Shown here one piece after another: positions 1 through 9,260 of a stretch of DNA of 64,000 bases (positions are counted from its first letter, which is position 1; every line of letters starts with the position of its first letter). This stretch comes from Endozoicomonas sp. Mp262 (GTDB taxonomy: Bacteria > Pseudomonadota > Gammaproteobacteria > Pseudomonadales > Endozoicomonadaceae). The translations under genes and the position numbers were made by a program. The notes beneath the pieces are model-generated. The model did no database searches and had not been told where the DNA came from. It saw only the letters and a program-made list of their open reading frames with translations. The stretch is from the NCBI RefSeq assembly GCF_025643335.1, contig NZ_CP092489.1:2176001-2240000 (forward strand), read 5' to 3'.

Positions 1-686
1 AGTGTTGCATGCACACCGGATTTCAGAACGCATACCCATAGCAGGGTGCCCACAAAGAGGTAGGCGCTTAACCGGGTGACTTTTCGTATATTGAATATAA
101 TCAGTACGCTAAGGAGAAAGGTTGCCATGACTATCGAAGAAATGGACAGATCTGATGTGTAAAAAATAGCGATAATGATGATGGCACCCAAATCATCAAT
201 AATGGCCAGGGCTAACAGGAAAACCTTGAGAGAAGCGGGTACCCGCTTGCCAAGCAGGGCCAGAACACCTACAGCAAAGGCAATATCTGTTGCAGCGGGA
301 ATAGCCCACCCCTGAATACCAATAGGGTTATCGAAGTTCAGGGCTGTGTAGAGCAGTGCCGGAACAACCATACCGCCTATTGCCGCGATACCAGGCAGAA
401 CCACCTGGGAAGGAGTGCTCAGGTCACCCCCCATAACTTCCCGCTTGACCTCAAGGCCGATTAGCAGAAAAAACAGGGCCATCAGGCCGTCATTGATCCA
501 GAGGAGGGCGGGTTTATTGATATCCAGTGAACCCACAGCAACCTGGATAGGCATTTCCAGTAGCAGGTCATAATATTGGGACAGTGAGGTATTGGCGGCG
601 ATTTTGGCCATGACTGCGGCGATGATCAGTAAAACGCCGATGGCATAGTCTTGGTGCAGGAACCGTTGCAGCCGTCGTGCAAGCAT
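1..686 (-). CDS. nhaA: Na+/H+ antiporter NhaA (3' end beyond window)
   Basis: This is the N-terminal 228 codons of an NhaA-type sodium/proton antiporter of the inner membrane, which exports Na+ in exchange for protons. The frame opens with ATG at 684-686 ([17 protein letters not shown]) and stays open to the window edge, so the C-terminus is missing. Visible family marks are the loop with [20 protein letters not shown], the [15 protein letters not shown] helix with its conserved Asp, and the AIIDDLGAI segment carrying the adjacent Asp pair that binds and transports ions in NhaA. Several hydrophobic helices alternate with short loops as expected. It is transcribed in the same direction as hemA-prfA-prmC but starts 242 bases beyond prmC, so it is probably a separate unit. 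Confidence 0.95.
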   Translation of the reverse strand, partial: MLARRLQRFLHQDYAIGVLLIIAAVMAKIAANTSLSQYYDLLLEMPIQVAVGSLDINKPALLWINDGLMALFFLLIGLEVKREVMGGDLSTPSQVVLPGIAAIGGMVVPALLYTALNFDNPIGIQGWAIPAATDIAFAVGVLALLGKRVPASLKVFLLALAIIDDLGAIIIIAIFYTSDLSISSIVMATFLLSVLIIFNIRKVTRLSAYLFVGTLLWVCVLKSGVHAT

Positions 687-846
687 GAACTCTCCAGAGG
701 GTTGGTTAATGTTCGAGGGGGTATAATCTGTAAAGGATGGAGGGTACATGTCAGGATGAAGGCTGGCACTAGGTATGTTTACCTATCACGGCTGAGGTCG
801 TTCGCTGGCTCCTGAGGATATGACAAAAGTCTGAAATAGATCCAAT

Positions 847-873
847 GTCGTCATCCTGTACAGGGATGATGAC
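847..873. other. Hairpin between prmC and nhaA
   Basis: A 10-bp inverted repeat (847-856 with 864-873, one wobble pair, 7-nt loop) lies in the 242-base gap between the end of prmC and the start of nhaA. There is no clear U-tract, so it is only a weak candidate for a terminator of the hemA-prfA-prmC unit or a leader structure of nhaA. Nothing else is recognisable in this gap. Confidence 0.3.
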
Positions 874-928
874 GGAGAAAATTCAGATTTTCGCGATACC
901 CTCAGGACGCTGTGAACGAAAGGGGTTA

Positions 929-1783
929 TCAACCCATCAATTGCCCCATGGTAACCCGGTCATGGCCAGCTAAATCCTGCTTTGTTACAACTTCAATATA
1001 CCCCTGGCCAGTCATCAGTTCTGCCACTGCCTGACCCTGGTCATAACCATGCTCAATCAGCAGCCAGCCACCGGGGGGCAAATGGTTTCTGGAATCGCAG
1101 ACAATCTGTCGTATATCCTCCAGACCATCTTTTCCAGAGGCAAGGGCTGAACGAGGTTCAAAACGAACATCGCCCTGAGTCAGGTGATGGTCGTCCTCCC
1201 TGATATAGGGAGGGTTCGTGACAATCATGTCCAGCTTTTTGTCAGCCAGTGGTTGACACCAGCTGCCGGCAAGAAATGAGACATTGTTGATATGATTGAA
1301 ACGGGCATTTTCCTGGGCAGTGGCGAGTGCGCCATGACTTTGATCAACGGCAAGCACTTGCCAGTCCGGTTTTTCACCGGCCAGGGCCAGGGCGATGGCG
1401 CCGCTGCCAGTACCCAGGTCAGCAATGACAGCATTCTGTCTCAGCTGTCTGGATAATGCCAGCTCCACAATCAACTCGGTATCAGGACGGGGAATCAGCA
1501 CCTGGTCATTGACCTTAAGGGTCAAACTCCAGAATTCCCTGGTGCCGGTGAGATAGGCAACAGGTATACCGGTTGCCCGTTGCTCAACAAGTTTCCGGAA
1601 TGCTATCTGGTCTGAGGTGCCGAGTTCTTTTTCTGGCCAGGTAAACAGATAGCTTCTGGGCTGGCCTATAACGTGGCACAGCAGCAGTTCTGCATCAAGA
1701 CGATAACCCTCGTCAGTTAACGCAGAGCTGGCTTGAAGGTGGGCTACAGCCTTATTGAGCAGGCTATCAATTCGGCTGCTCAT
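929..1783 (-). CDS. prmC: Release factor N5-glutamine methyltransferase PrmC
   Basis: A SAM-dependent methyltransferase that methylates the glutamine of the GGQ motif in release factors RF1 and RF2, raising termination efficiency. The 284-residue length is normal. A helical N-terminal substrate-binding domain is followed by a Rossmann methyltransferase domain with the SAM motif DLGTGSG (residues 122-128) and the catalytic NPPY motif (190-193) that holds the target glutamine amide. The ATG overlaps the prfA stop by one base (TGATG), so the gene is translationally coupled to its own substrate gene. It is the last gene of the hemA-prfA-prmC unit. Confidence 0.97.
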   Translation of the reverse strand: MSSRIDSLLNKAVAHLQASSALTDEGYRLDAELLLCHVIGQPRSYLFTWPEKELGTSDQIAFRKLVEQRATGIPVAYLTGTREFWSLTLKVNDQVLIPRPDTELIVELALSRQLRQNAVIADLGTGSGAIALALAGEKPDWQVLAVDQSHGALATAQENARFNHINNVSFLAGSWCQPLADKKLDMIVTNPPYIREDDHHLTQGDVRFEPRSALASGKDGLEDIRQIVCDSRNHLPPGGWLLIEHGYDQGQAVAELMTGQGYIEVVTKQDLAGHDRVTMGQLMG

Positions 1784-2874
1784 CAGGCGTGTTCTTCAGA
1801 AAGGCTGGCCAGTAACTCGGTCTGATGTTCTTGCAGCAGTGGCTGGACAATAGGGTTGAGATCACCTTCGATAATTTCAGGCAGTTTATAAAGTGTCAGG
1901 TTAATACGGTGGTCGGTAACGCGTCCCTGGGGGTAGTTATAGGTGCGTATTCGCTCTGAACGGTCTCCGCTGCCCACAAGACTGCGACGAGTGTCGCTTA
2001 TTTCCCGGGCGGCGGCAGCGTCCTGGGCATCCTGAAGCTTTGCAGACAGCAGCGCCATGGCCTTGGCCTTGTTTTTGTGCTGGGAGCGCTCATCCTGGCA
2101 TTCCACCACAATGCCTGTGGGCAAGTGGGTGATCCGGATGGCGGAGTCTGTGGTGTTGACGTGCTGGCCTCCGGCACCGGAGGAGCGGTAGGTATCGATG
2201 CGCAGGTCTTCTTTGCGAATATCAATGGCTTCCTGCTCATCCGGCTCAGGCATAATGGCAACGGTGCAGGCAGAGGTGTGAATACGTCCCTGGGACTCTG
2301 TTTCAGGGACACGCTGAACCCGGTGGGCACCTGATTCAAACTTAAGGCATTGGTAGACGTCATTGCCCACTACCCGGGTAATGATCTCCCTATAACCGCC
2401 ATGCTCGCCGTCATTGGTGCTGATGACCTCTATTTTCCAGCCTTGCTTTTCGGCATAGCGGGAGTACATACGAAACAGGTCACCTGCAAAAATAGCCGCT
2501 TCATCACCACCGGTACCAGCCCTGATTTCCAGGAAGGTATTGCAACTATCCCGGGGGTCTTTTGGCAGAAGCAGAACCTGTAACTGAGCTTCCAGCACCG
2601 GAATTTGCTCATCACAAAGCTGTAATTCCTCGGCAGCCATTTCAGCCATTTCCGGATCACCTTCCGATAGCATACTTTGGGCTTCTGTTTTATCCGACAG
2701 CACCTGGTCGTAGTCCTGATAAGCTTTTACCACGGGTTCCAGCTCGGAGTATTCCTTGGAAAACTGACGAAATTGATCCTGGTTACTAATAATTTCAGCA
2801 TCGCTGAGCAGCATGCCCAGCTCTTCAAACCTTTCCCGGAGGGTATCCAGTTTGGCAATAATGGATTCTTTCAT
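1783..2874 (-). CDS. prfA: Peptide chain release factor 1
   Basis: RF1 recognises UAA and UAG in the ribosomal A site and triggers hydrolysis of peptidyl-tRNA. The 363 residues match the family length. The codon-recognition PxT tripeptide is PET at 190-192, within the [14 protein letters not shown] context, and the catalytic loop GAGGQHVN has GGQ at 235-237. The PxT signature distinguishes RF1 from RF2, which has SPF. The gene sits between hemA and prmC, the standard gammaproteobacterial order, and its stop overlaps the start of prmC, which modifies its GGQ glutamine. Confidence 0.98.
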   Translation of the reverse strand: MKESIIAKLDTLRERFEELGMLLSDAEIISNQDQFRQFSKEYSELEPVVKAYQDYDQVLSDKTEAQSMLSEGDPEMAEMAAEELQLCDEQIPVLEAQLQVLLLPKDPRDSCNTFLEIRAGTGGDEAAIFAGDLFRMYSRYAEKQGWKIEVISTNDGEHGGYREIITRVVGNDVYQCLKFESGAHRVQRVPETESQGRIHTSACTVAIMPEPDEQEAIDIRKEDLRIDTYRSSGAGGQHVNTTDSAIRITHLPTGIVVECQDERSQHKNKAKAMALLSAKLQDAQDAAAAREISDTRRSLVGSGDRSERIRTYNYPQGRVTDHRINLTLYKLPEIIEGDLNPIVQPLLQEHQTELLASLSEEHA

Positions 2875-2990
2875 GGTGCTCTGTAAAACGTTATCTATAA
2901 ATCAAGTTGGAAGAGGCGGGGATTTTGCCCGTAAATGAACTGAAAGTCATAACTGTGAGTCTTTAAATATATTCACTGGCTGCCCGGGCT

Positions 2991-4259
2991 TCAGGGCACC
3001 TCCAGGGGGGACTCCCTCAGACCCAGTAACTCTTTTGCCCAGTCAAGGCGCTCTTGCTGCCCGGAGGCAGCCGCTTGCTTTAATTGTATGCTGGGGGAGT
3101 GCATCATTTTATTGGTCAGGGTATGGGCCAGCCTGGTGATGACTTCTTCAGGATCTATACCCTGAATGAGTGCCTGCATGGCTCGCTCAACCTCCTGGCG
3201 GCGAATTTGCTCACAGTTTTCACGGTAGTTGCGCAGCAGGGTGACAGCATCCAGTGATCGGATTTGGGTCATGAAAGTCAGCAGGCCGGACTCAATAATG
3301 CTTTCAGCATGCTCTACCGCACCCTGGCGCTGTTGGAGGTTGTCTTCAATCACATCATGCAAGTCATCCACAGTGTAGAGAAAAATATCCGATAACTCTC
3401 CCACTTCCGGTTCAATGTCCCTTGGAACAGCAATATCTACCATAAACATGGGGCGATGCTTTCGGGCTTTTAAGGCTTTTTCTACAGTACCTTTGCCAAG
3501 TACCGGAGTCTGGCTGGCTGTGGACGCAATCACAATATCAGCTTCTTTGATAATATGAGGCAAGTCTGAAAGTAATACGGCTGTGCCATTGAATTCATCC
3601 GTCAGGATTTGGGCTCGCTCAAGGGTGCGATTGGCAACGATGATGCGTTTCAAACCTTGCCTAAGTAGGTGTCGGGCTACAAGTTGTATGGTTTCCCCTG
3701 CGCCTATTAACAAGGCGGTGTTTTCTGACAGGTCGCTGAATATTTGTTTGGCCAGTTGGGTGGCTGCATAAGCCACAGAAACGGGAAGCTTGCCGATAGT
3801 GGTCTGGGTGCGAACCTGTTTGGCGGTGGAAAAGCTTTGCTGGAATAAGCGATTGAGCAGTTTGCCTGCGGTGCCTGCTTCCCGGGCTATGGCGTAGGCC
3901 GATTTGATCTGGCCGAGAATCTGGGGTTCACCCAGCACCATGGAGTCCAGCCCGCAGGCAACACGCATAATGTGTCTCACGGCTTCCTGCTCGCTGTAAA
4001 TATAAGCATGCTCTGAAACCTGGGCCGCTTCAGCCTGGTGGTAATGGGTTAACCATTCCAGCACCCGCGCGGGTTCTACACTATTAGCACAATAAAGTTC
4101 AGTGCGGTTGCAAGTGGAAAGAATGGCAACTTCTTTGGATCTGATGTATTGCCGGGCATCACGCAGTGCTTCCGGCAGTTGTTCCTGGGAGAAGGCTACC
4201 TGTTCTCTCAGGTTGATCGGCGCTGTTTTGTGGTTGATGCCGGTGGTGAGGTACCCCAT
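2991..4259 (-). CDS. hemA: Glutamyl-tRNA reductase
   Basis: First committed enzyme of C5-pathway tetrapyrrole synthesis: it reduces glutamyl-tRNA(Glu) to glutamate-1-semialdehyde with NADPH. The frame is open to a possible start at 4298, but I place the start at ATG 4257-4259. This gives MGYLTTGINHKTAP, puts the catalytic cysteine at exactly residue 50 (STCNRTELY) as in other GluTRs, and has a good GGGAG ribosome site just upstream. The product is then 422 residues. Catalytic, NADPH-binding (LLIGAGETIQLVARHL) and C-terminal dimerisation domains follow in order. It heads the hemA-prfA-prmC unit and is divergent from the TPR-lolB-ispE genes. Confidence 0.97.
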   Translation of the reverse strand: MGYLTTGINHKTAPINLREQVAFSQEQLPEALRDARQYIRSKEVAILSTCNRTELYCANSVEPARVLEWLTHYHQAEAAQVSEHAYIYSEQEAVRHIMRVACGLDSMVLGEPQILGQIKSAYAIAREAGTAGKLLNRLFQQSFSTAKQVRTQTTIGKLPVSVAYAATQLAKQIFSDLSENTALLIGAGETIQLVARHLLRQGLKRIIVANRTLERAQILTDEFNGTAVLLSDLPHIIKEADIVIASTASQTPVLGKGTVEKALKARKHRPMFMVDIAVPRDIEPEVGELSDIFLYTVDDLHDVIEDNLQQRQGAVEHAESIIESGLLTFMTQIRSLDAVTLLRNYRENCEQIRRQEVERAMQALIQGIDPEEVITRLAHTLTNKMMHSPSIQLKQAAASGQQERLDWAKELLGLRESPLEVP

Positions 4260-4375
4260 CAGACTCCCGCTGTTGTCATATATACTACTATTATTCACAA
4301 AACTGACTTTGGAAATACAGAAATCATCACTTACAGAGTTGTTATTTAGCCCGGATGTTTATGAAATATCCGGGT

Positions 4376-4407
4376 TAGGGGCTGTTGACAAACGTCAACA
4401 GCCCCTA
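4376..4407. repeat. Minimal palindromic relic of the TAGGGGCTGTTGAC repeat family
   Basis: A perfect hairpin of two 14-bp arms (4376-4389 and 4394-4407) separated by the 4-nt loop AAAC. The arms are the two terminal inverted repeats seen at the ends of the 285-304-bp elements at 45713 and 57944, here joined almost directly. It lies in the 398-base divergent region between hemA and the TPR lipoprotein gene. A second, 7-bp hairpin (CCCGGAT/ATCCGGG) is just to its left. No other feature is clear in this interval. Confidence 0.75.
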
Positions 4408-4657
4408 GTGTAGTTATGCTGCCAGGTAAACTGTATCTTCTGTCCTTGACCGGGTATTAACAGAAACTGAACATAAGTTCCATAGTGTCACCCTATGGTT
4501 AACAAACAGGCCTTCCAGCCGATCAATTCTGCAATGGAACGCTTGTAACTGCAAACTCTGTTCGAGTAGACCTGCTGTTATATGTCATCATTGTGTGAGT
4601 GGAAATCCAGTGGGCGGTTTTTCTTTCTTATAACTATCAGGCAAGGGCATTGCATCT

Positions 4658-6385
4658 ATGAGAAGGCGTTTATCACTTATTGTGCTGTTGGCGGCTTCGC
4701 TGCTTTATGGCTGCTCCGTTCAAACAACCAGGCCTGGCAGCCCTGCTGTTGGAGAGGCAGGATCTGATCCGGAACAAAACTATGCCTCTTTTGAACCTGA
4801 TACGCTCTACGATTTGATGGTGGCAGAATTGGGAGGGCAAAGACAGCGCTATGATCTTGCCCTGGGTAATTATCTTAAGCAAGCCCATAAAACCCAGGAC
4901 AAAGGAGTGGCCAAGAGAGCCTACCAGATTGCCAGCTATATCGGGGCAAAACAGGCAGCCCTGGATGCTGCCCTGCTGTGGTCCAGTCTCGATTCTGAAG
5001 ACCCTATAGCGATTAAGGCCAGTGCCCTTGAATTAATGCACAGCGGTGAAGCGGAAGAAGCCGTTAAGCGGATGGCCCAAACCTTGTCCATGGATCCCGA
5101 ATCCGATTTTGAACTGATGGCAACTTATGCGGCAGCAGCGAGTGATGGGAATAAGGATCTGCTGCTATCGGCTTTTAGTGGTGAAGCCAAGCGTTTCCCG
5201 GATAACCGTTCCCTGCTCCTTGGTAAGGCTATACTGCTCCATCAGATGGGTCGTAATGATGAGGCCCTTGCCCAATGTGACCTGTTAATCAGAAAAGACT
5301 CGGAATTTATTAAAGCGCTGATTATCAAGGGACGGATTTTAAACAAGCTGGGTCGTGATGCAGAAGCGGAGAGAATGCTGGCCGATGCCGTCAACAGATA
5401 CCCTGATCGGGTACGGCTCCGGCTGATTTATGCACGGGTATTGGTGCATGGTAATAAACTGGATCTGGCTCGGGAGCAGTTTGAAGCGTTGTTACAGCTA
5501 TCCCCCAATGATGGTGAAATTATTTTATCCCTGGGGCTGATCGCTGTGGACAATAATATGGCCGATGAGGCAGAGGGCTATTTTTCCCGCCTGCTGGCAT
5601 TGGGGCAGAAAAGTAGTACCGCTAATTATTACCTGGGTAAGTTAAGTGAAGGTAAGGGACTTTGGAATAAGGCCCGCCAATATTATATGAGTGTTACCCC
5701 TGGCAAGGAATTTGTAATGTCCCGGGTGTCGTTAACCCAGATGCTGGTTAAACAGGGGCAATGGCAGGAAGCTCGAAAACTGTTGGATCAATCCAGAGCC
5801 TTATACCCTGCCGGTGCTGAAAGTTTGTACATGCTTGAAGGAGAAATACTGGTTAAGCGTGAAGAGTTTAAGGACGCCCGGGCACTGTTTGATTTGGCAG
5901 TGAGTCGGTATCCCAAAAGTATCAACCTGCTTTATTCAAGAGCCATGGTTTTTGAAAAGCTGGATCGAATTAACGAGACAGAAGCTGATTTACGTGAAAT
6001 CCTGGCGATGCAGCCGGACAATGCCGTAGTATTGAACGCGCTGGGCTATACCCTGGTGGACCGTACCAAACGCCTGGAAGAAGCTGAAGCACTGATTAAG
6101 AAAGCGTATAGCCTGAATAAAGAAGATCCAGCCATTATTGATAGCATGGGCTGGCTGCACTATCGCCTGGGCAAGCTTGAATTGGCACAAAAGTATCTTG
6201 AAGAGGCTTATAATAAATTTCCTGATGCGGAAGTGGCCGCTCACCTGGGAGAGGTTTACTGGATGCGGGGGGACAAGGACAAGGCCAGGGTGATCTGGAA
6301 AACAGCCTTGCAAAGCCAGCCAGGTAGTAAGGTGGTCATAGAAACACGGCAGCGTCTGGAAAAAGGCATCGCTGTGACTCAGTAG
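4658..6385 (+). CDS. TPR-repeat outer-membrane-type lipoprotein
   Basis: A 575-residue protein with an N-terminal lipoprotein signal: basic start, hydrophobic stretch and lipobox LYGC with Cys19, so it should be lipid-anchored after signal peptidase II cleavage. The rest is almost wholly helical tandem tetratricopeptide repeats, with recurrent pattern elements such as NALGYTLVD and SMGWLHYRLGKLELAQKYLE, suggesting a protein-binding scaffold. The same TPR gene precedes lolB in Pseudomonas and relatives, so a role linked to envelope lipoprotein or outer-membrane assembly is a reasonable inference, but no activity can be read from the sequence. It is followed after 18 bases by lolB in a probable operon. 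Confidence 0.88.
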   Translation: MRRRLSLIVLLAASLLYGCSVQTTRPGSPAVGEAGSDPEQNYASFEPDTLYDLMVAELGGQRQRYDLALGNYLKQAHKTQDKGVAKRAYQIASYIGAKQAALDAALLWSSLDSEDPIAIKASALELMHSGEAEEAVKRMAQTLSMDPESDFELMATYAAAASDGNKDLLLSAFSGEAKRFPDNRSLLLGKAILLHQMGRNDEALAQCDLLIRKDSEFIKALIIKGRILNKLGRDAEAERMLADAVNRYPDRVRLRLIYARVLVHGNKLDLAREQFEALLQLSPNDGEIILSLGLIAVDNNMADEAEGYFSRLLALGQKSSTANYYLGKLSEGKGLWNKARQYYMSVTPGKEFVMSRVSLTQMLVKQGQWQEARKLLDQSRALYPAGAESLYMLEGEILVKREEFKDARALFDLAVSRYPKSINLLYSRAMVFEKLDRINETEADLREILAMQPDNAVVLNALGYTLVDRTKRLEEAEALIKKAYSLNKEDPAIIDSMGWLHYRLGKLELAQKYLEEAYNKFPDAEVAAHLGEVYWMRGDKDKARVIWKTALQSQPGSKVVIETRQRLEKGIAVTQ

Positions 6386-6403
6386 ATTTAATAGGAGTAC
6401 CTG

Positions 6404-7117
6404 GTGCTTGTTTCCTCACTAGTAAAAAGTCCAGCTGGCTATAGCTTACCTAATAACCGGCCGGTGACTTCTTCCTTCTGTGTCATTGGGGCTTGGTGGA
6501 CACTTTTCCGACTGGGCTTCATCACTATCCTGGTGGTGCTATCTGGCTGTGCGTCCATGCATAGGGATACGGCTCAACTCAGTGATGCAGCAAAGCAACA
6601 GCGCTGGCAGGATGTGCAAAAACAGTTGTCCGAGATTCAAAACTGGCAGCTTGTTGGTCGGCTTGGCCTGAAAATACCAGGACGATCCGGCTCGCTGTCG
6701 GTAGACTGGTGGCAGCATCCCGAGAGGTTTGCGCTGCTTCTTGACGGCCCTTTTGGTCAGCCTCTGGCTCAGGTTCAGGGAAACCGTCAGGGGGTTATGG
6801 CAACTGTTGCCGGTGAAAGCGAACCGGTTATGGGTCCAACACCGGACTATCTGATGAGGCGGATTACCGGGTGGGATCTTCCTGTCAGCCATCTTCGCTA
6901 TTGGGTTATAGGGCTTCCTGTACCGGGTCTTCAATCAAGGGTTGTTCTCGATGATTCAGGGTACCCAAAGATACTCCACCAAAGTGGCTGGGAAGTGACC
7001 TATCTGTCCTTTCGCCAGGAAAAAGATCTCCGTCTGCCATCCCGGCTGCGAGTCAGTGATGGTGATATTCGCTTAACCCTGGCTATTAACCGCTGGAACT
7101 TGGAAGGGCATAATTAA
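6404..7117 (+). CDS. lolB: Outer-membrane lipoprotein receptor LolB
   Basis: LolB accepts lipoproteins from periplasmic LolA and inserts them into the inner leaflet of the outer membrane. The GTG start at 6404 is set by an AGGAG site seven bases upstream. The product has 237 residues with an unusually long N-terminal region before the lipobox LSGC (Cys49); most LolB signals are about 20 residues. The mature part shows the family features NWQLVGRLGLKIPGRSGSLS and DLPVSHLRYWVIGLPVPG. The position between the TPR lipoprotein gene and ispE is conserved in related bacteria. An alternative internal non-ATG start nearer the hydrophobic stretch cannot be excluded. Confidence 0.93.
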   Translation: MLVSSLVKSPAGYSLPNNRPVTSSFCVIGAWWTLFRLGFITILVVLSGCASMHRDTAQLSDAAKQQRWQDVQKQLSEIQNWQLVGRLGLKIPGRSGSLSVDWWQHPERFALLLDGPFGQPLAQVQGNRQGVMATVAGESEPVMGPTPDYLMRRITGWDLPVSHLRYWVIGLPVPGLQSRVVLDDSGYPKILHQSGWEVTYLSFRQEKDLRLPSRLRVSDGDIRLTLAINRWNLEGHN

Positions 7118-7147
7118 GGGCTGTTTTATCACCTGAAAGGAAAAAAG

Positions 7148-8005
7148 ATGTATTCCAGACTGGTACTGCCTGCACCCGCTAAAATTAACCGGTTCCTGCA
7201 TATTACGGGCAGAAGAGCCGATGGTTACCACAATTTACAAACCCTTTTTCAGTTTCTGGATTACAGTGATTTACTAACCTTTGAAGCCAGTTCTGAACTG
7301 GTTCTGGAAACCTCGGTACCTGAACTGGATTCTCCAACCAATCTGATAATCAGGGCTGCAAAATTATTACAACAAGTCAGTGGATGTAATAAAGGCGTTA
7401 AAATCACCCTGGATAAACGATTACCCATGGGAGGGGGCGTTGGTGGCGGTAGCTCTGATGCTGCTACCACGCTGGTTGCCTTGAATGTTATCTGGGAGCT
7501 GGGGCTTGATGAAAATGAGCTTGCCGCCCTGGGACTTCAGTTGGGTGCCGATGTGCCCGTCTTTGTCAGGGGCAGAAGTGCATTTGCTGAAGGAGTGGGT
7601 GAGCAACTGACGCCTATGAGTCCCTCTGAACCCTGGTTCCTGGTTTTAACACCGGATGTACATGTTAATACTATGGCCATGTATCAACATGAAGATTTGA
7701 CAAGAGATACTCAGCCTATTAAAGTTTTCGCCGCTATAGATCAACAGGGGCGAAATGATTTTGAGCCTCTGGTTCGCCGTCTTTATCCAGAGGTTGAAAA
7801 AAGTTTAAACCTGCTTGATAATTTCGGACATTCGAGCACCGGGCCAGCCATGATGAGCGGTTCGGGGGCATGCGTATTCGCGCCTTATGCCAGTAAGGAA
7901 GCAGCAGAATCAGTACTGGCGGAACTTGGTTGCAAGGCTAAAGGTTTTGTAGCCTGCGGTATTAATCGCTCACCGCTACAAAGTGCGTTGAGTAGTTACT
8001 TATAG
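7148..8005 (+). CDS. ispE: 4-diphosphocytidyl-2-C-methyl-D-erythritol kinase
   Basis: A GHMP-family kinase that phosphorylates CDP-methylerythritol in the MEP pathway of isoprenoid synthesis. The 285-residue protein has the N-terminal substrate region PAKINRFLHITGRRADGYHN and the glycine-rich ATP-binding loop PMGGGVGGGSSDAA at residues 93-106. The C-terminal GHMP motif is SGSGACVFAPY. An AAAGG ribosome site precedes the ATG. It follows lolB by 30 bases and is upstream of tRNA-Gln and prs, the conserved order. Confidence 0.97.
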   Translation: MYSRLVLPAPAKINRFLHITGRRADGYHNLQTLFQFLDYSDLLTFEASSELVLETSVPELDSPTNLIIRAAKLLQQVSGCNKGVKITLDKRLPMGGGVGGGSSDAATTLVALNVIWELGLDENELAALGLQLGADVPVFVRGRSAFAEGVGEQLTPMSPSEPWFLVLTPDVHVNTMAMYQHEDLTRDTQPIKVFAAIDQQGRNDFEPLVRRLYPEVEKSLNLLDNFGHSSTGPAMMSGSGACVFAPYASKEAAESVLAELGCKAKGFVACGINRSPLQSALSSYL

Positions 8006-8091
8006 CCTTAGGTACTGGAAATCTTGAGTGGTTTTTTTGCTGACAGCGCTGAGTATGTTCAGAATGTGCACGAATTGAGTCATTATTTTAC

Positions 8092-8166
8092 TGGGGTATC
8101 GCCAAGCGGTAAGGCAACGGGTTTTGATCCCGTCATGCGGAGGTTCGAATCCTCCTACCCCAGCCA
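8092..8166 (+). tRNA. tRNA-Gln (TTG)
   Basis: A full cloverleaf is visible: 7-bp acceptor TGGGGTA/TACCCCA, D arm, anticodon stem ACGGG/CCCGT with loop TTTTGAT (anticodon TTG), T arm GGAGG-TTCGAAT-CCTCC, discriminator G and an encoded CCA. It lies between ispE and prs, as in Pseudomonas. Two further tRNA-Gln genes near 46.5 and 46.8 kb differ in the acceptor and T stems. Confidence 0.97.
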
Positions 8167-8265
8167 TTTTCCTTATTCCCTTCGCATCTTGTTATTTAGC
8201 CATGGTCGGTTGCCCGTCCGTGGTTCTGATTATTTCCACCTACGCCCCCTAAAAGGTAATTTCCT

Positions 8266-9207
8266 GTGTCGAAAATGATGGTGTTCGCCGGTAACTCTAA
8301 TCCGGATTTGGTGCACAAAGTCGTTAATCAGTTGCATATTCCCCTGGGCAAAGCCTATGTTGGCCGGTTCAGTGATGGAGAGGTCGCGGTTGAAATTCAG
8401 GAAAACGTGCGTGGTAGGGATGTTTTTCTTATTCAGTCTACCTGTGTTCCAACCAATGATAATCTGATGGAGCTTCTGGTAATGGCGGATGCCATGAGAC
8501 GCTCCTCTGCCGTTCGGGTAACTGCCGTGTTGCCTTATTTTGGCTATGCCCGTCAGGATCGTCGCCCCCGTTCTACCCGGGTGCCAATCAGTGCCAAGGT
8601 TGTTGCAGATATGATTGCCAGCGTGGGTGTTGACCGTGTGCTGACCGTTGACCTGCATGCGGACCAGATCCAGGGGTTCTTCGATATCCCTGTGGATAAT
8701 ATCTATGGCTCGCCTATTCTGCTTGACGATATTGAACGACAAAACTATGAAGATGCCATTGTTGTATCTCCTGACCATGGTGGTGTAGTTCGTGCCCGTG
8801 CAGTGGCCAAGCGCCTGAATACTGATCTGGCGATTATCGACAAGCGTCGTCCTGAAGCCAATAAAACTGAAGTAATGAACATCATCGGTGATGTTTCCGG
8901 CCGCACCTGTATTCTGGTTGATGATATGGTGGATACTGCGGGTACGCTTTGTCAGGCAGCCGCTGCCCTGAAGGAGAAAGGCGCAAATAAAGTCTACTCT
9001 TATTGCACGCACCCGGTTCTGTCCGGAAGAGCGCTGGAAAATATCGCCAATTCAGAGCTGGATGAACTGGTGGTAACTAACACTATTCCATTAAGCCCTG
9101 CTGCCCAGGCTCTGGGCAAGATCCGTCAGCTGGATATGTCGCCGCTGCTGGCTGAATCTGTGCGCCGGATCAGTAATGCTGAGTCTATCAGTGCTATGTT
9201 CCAGTGA
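8266..9207 (+). CDS. prs: Ribose-phosphate pyrophosphokinase
   Basis: Makes PRPP from ribose-5-phosphate and ATP for nucleotide, histidine and tryptophan synthesis. The GTG at 8266 gives [19 protein letters not shown], matching the family N-terminus, with AAGGT upstream. The 313-residue length is typical. Catalytic and regulatory features include [20 protein letters not shown], the metal/ribose motif [17 protein letters not shown] and the PRPP-binding loop [11 protein letters not shown]. It is followed by a hairpin terminator and the convergent serpin gene. Confidence 0.98.
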   Translation: MSKMMVFAGNSNPDLVHKVVNQLHIPLGKAYVGRFSDGEVAVEIQENVRGRDVFLIQSTCVPTNDNLMELLVMADAMRRSSAVRVTAVLPYFGYARQDRRPRSTRVPISAKVVADMIASVGVDRVLTVDLHADQIQGFFDIPVDNIYGSPILLDDIERQNYEDAIVVSPDHGGVVRARAVAKRLNTDLAIIDKRRPEANKTEVMNIIGDVSGRTCILVDDMVDTAGTLCQAAAALKEKGANKVYSYCTHPVLSGRALENIANSELDELVVTNTIPLSPAAQALGKIRQLDMSPLLAESVRRISNAESISAMFQ

Positions 9208-9231
9208 TAGCTATTGAAGAACCTTGAAATG

Positions 9232-9259
9232 AAAAGGTACCTGAAGAGGGTGCCTTTTT
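9232..9259 (+). terminator. Rho-independent terminator after prs
   Basis: A stem AAAAGGTACC paired with GGTGCCTTTT (one wobble), with an 8-nt loop and a run of five T, begins 24 bases after the prs stop. The A-rich left side means it could also serve the convergent serpin gene, whose stop is at 9261. Confidence 0.75.
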
Positions 9260-9260
9260 A

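Noticed and set aside
8024..8278. 84-codon frame over tRNA-Gln
   Set aside because: It overlaps a tRNA and the prs start and has no family resemblance.
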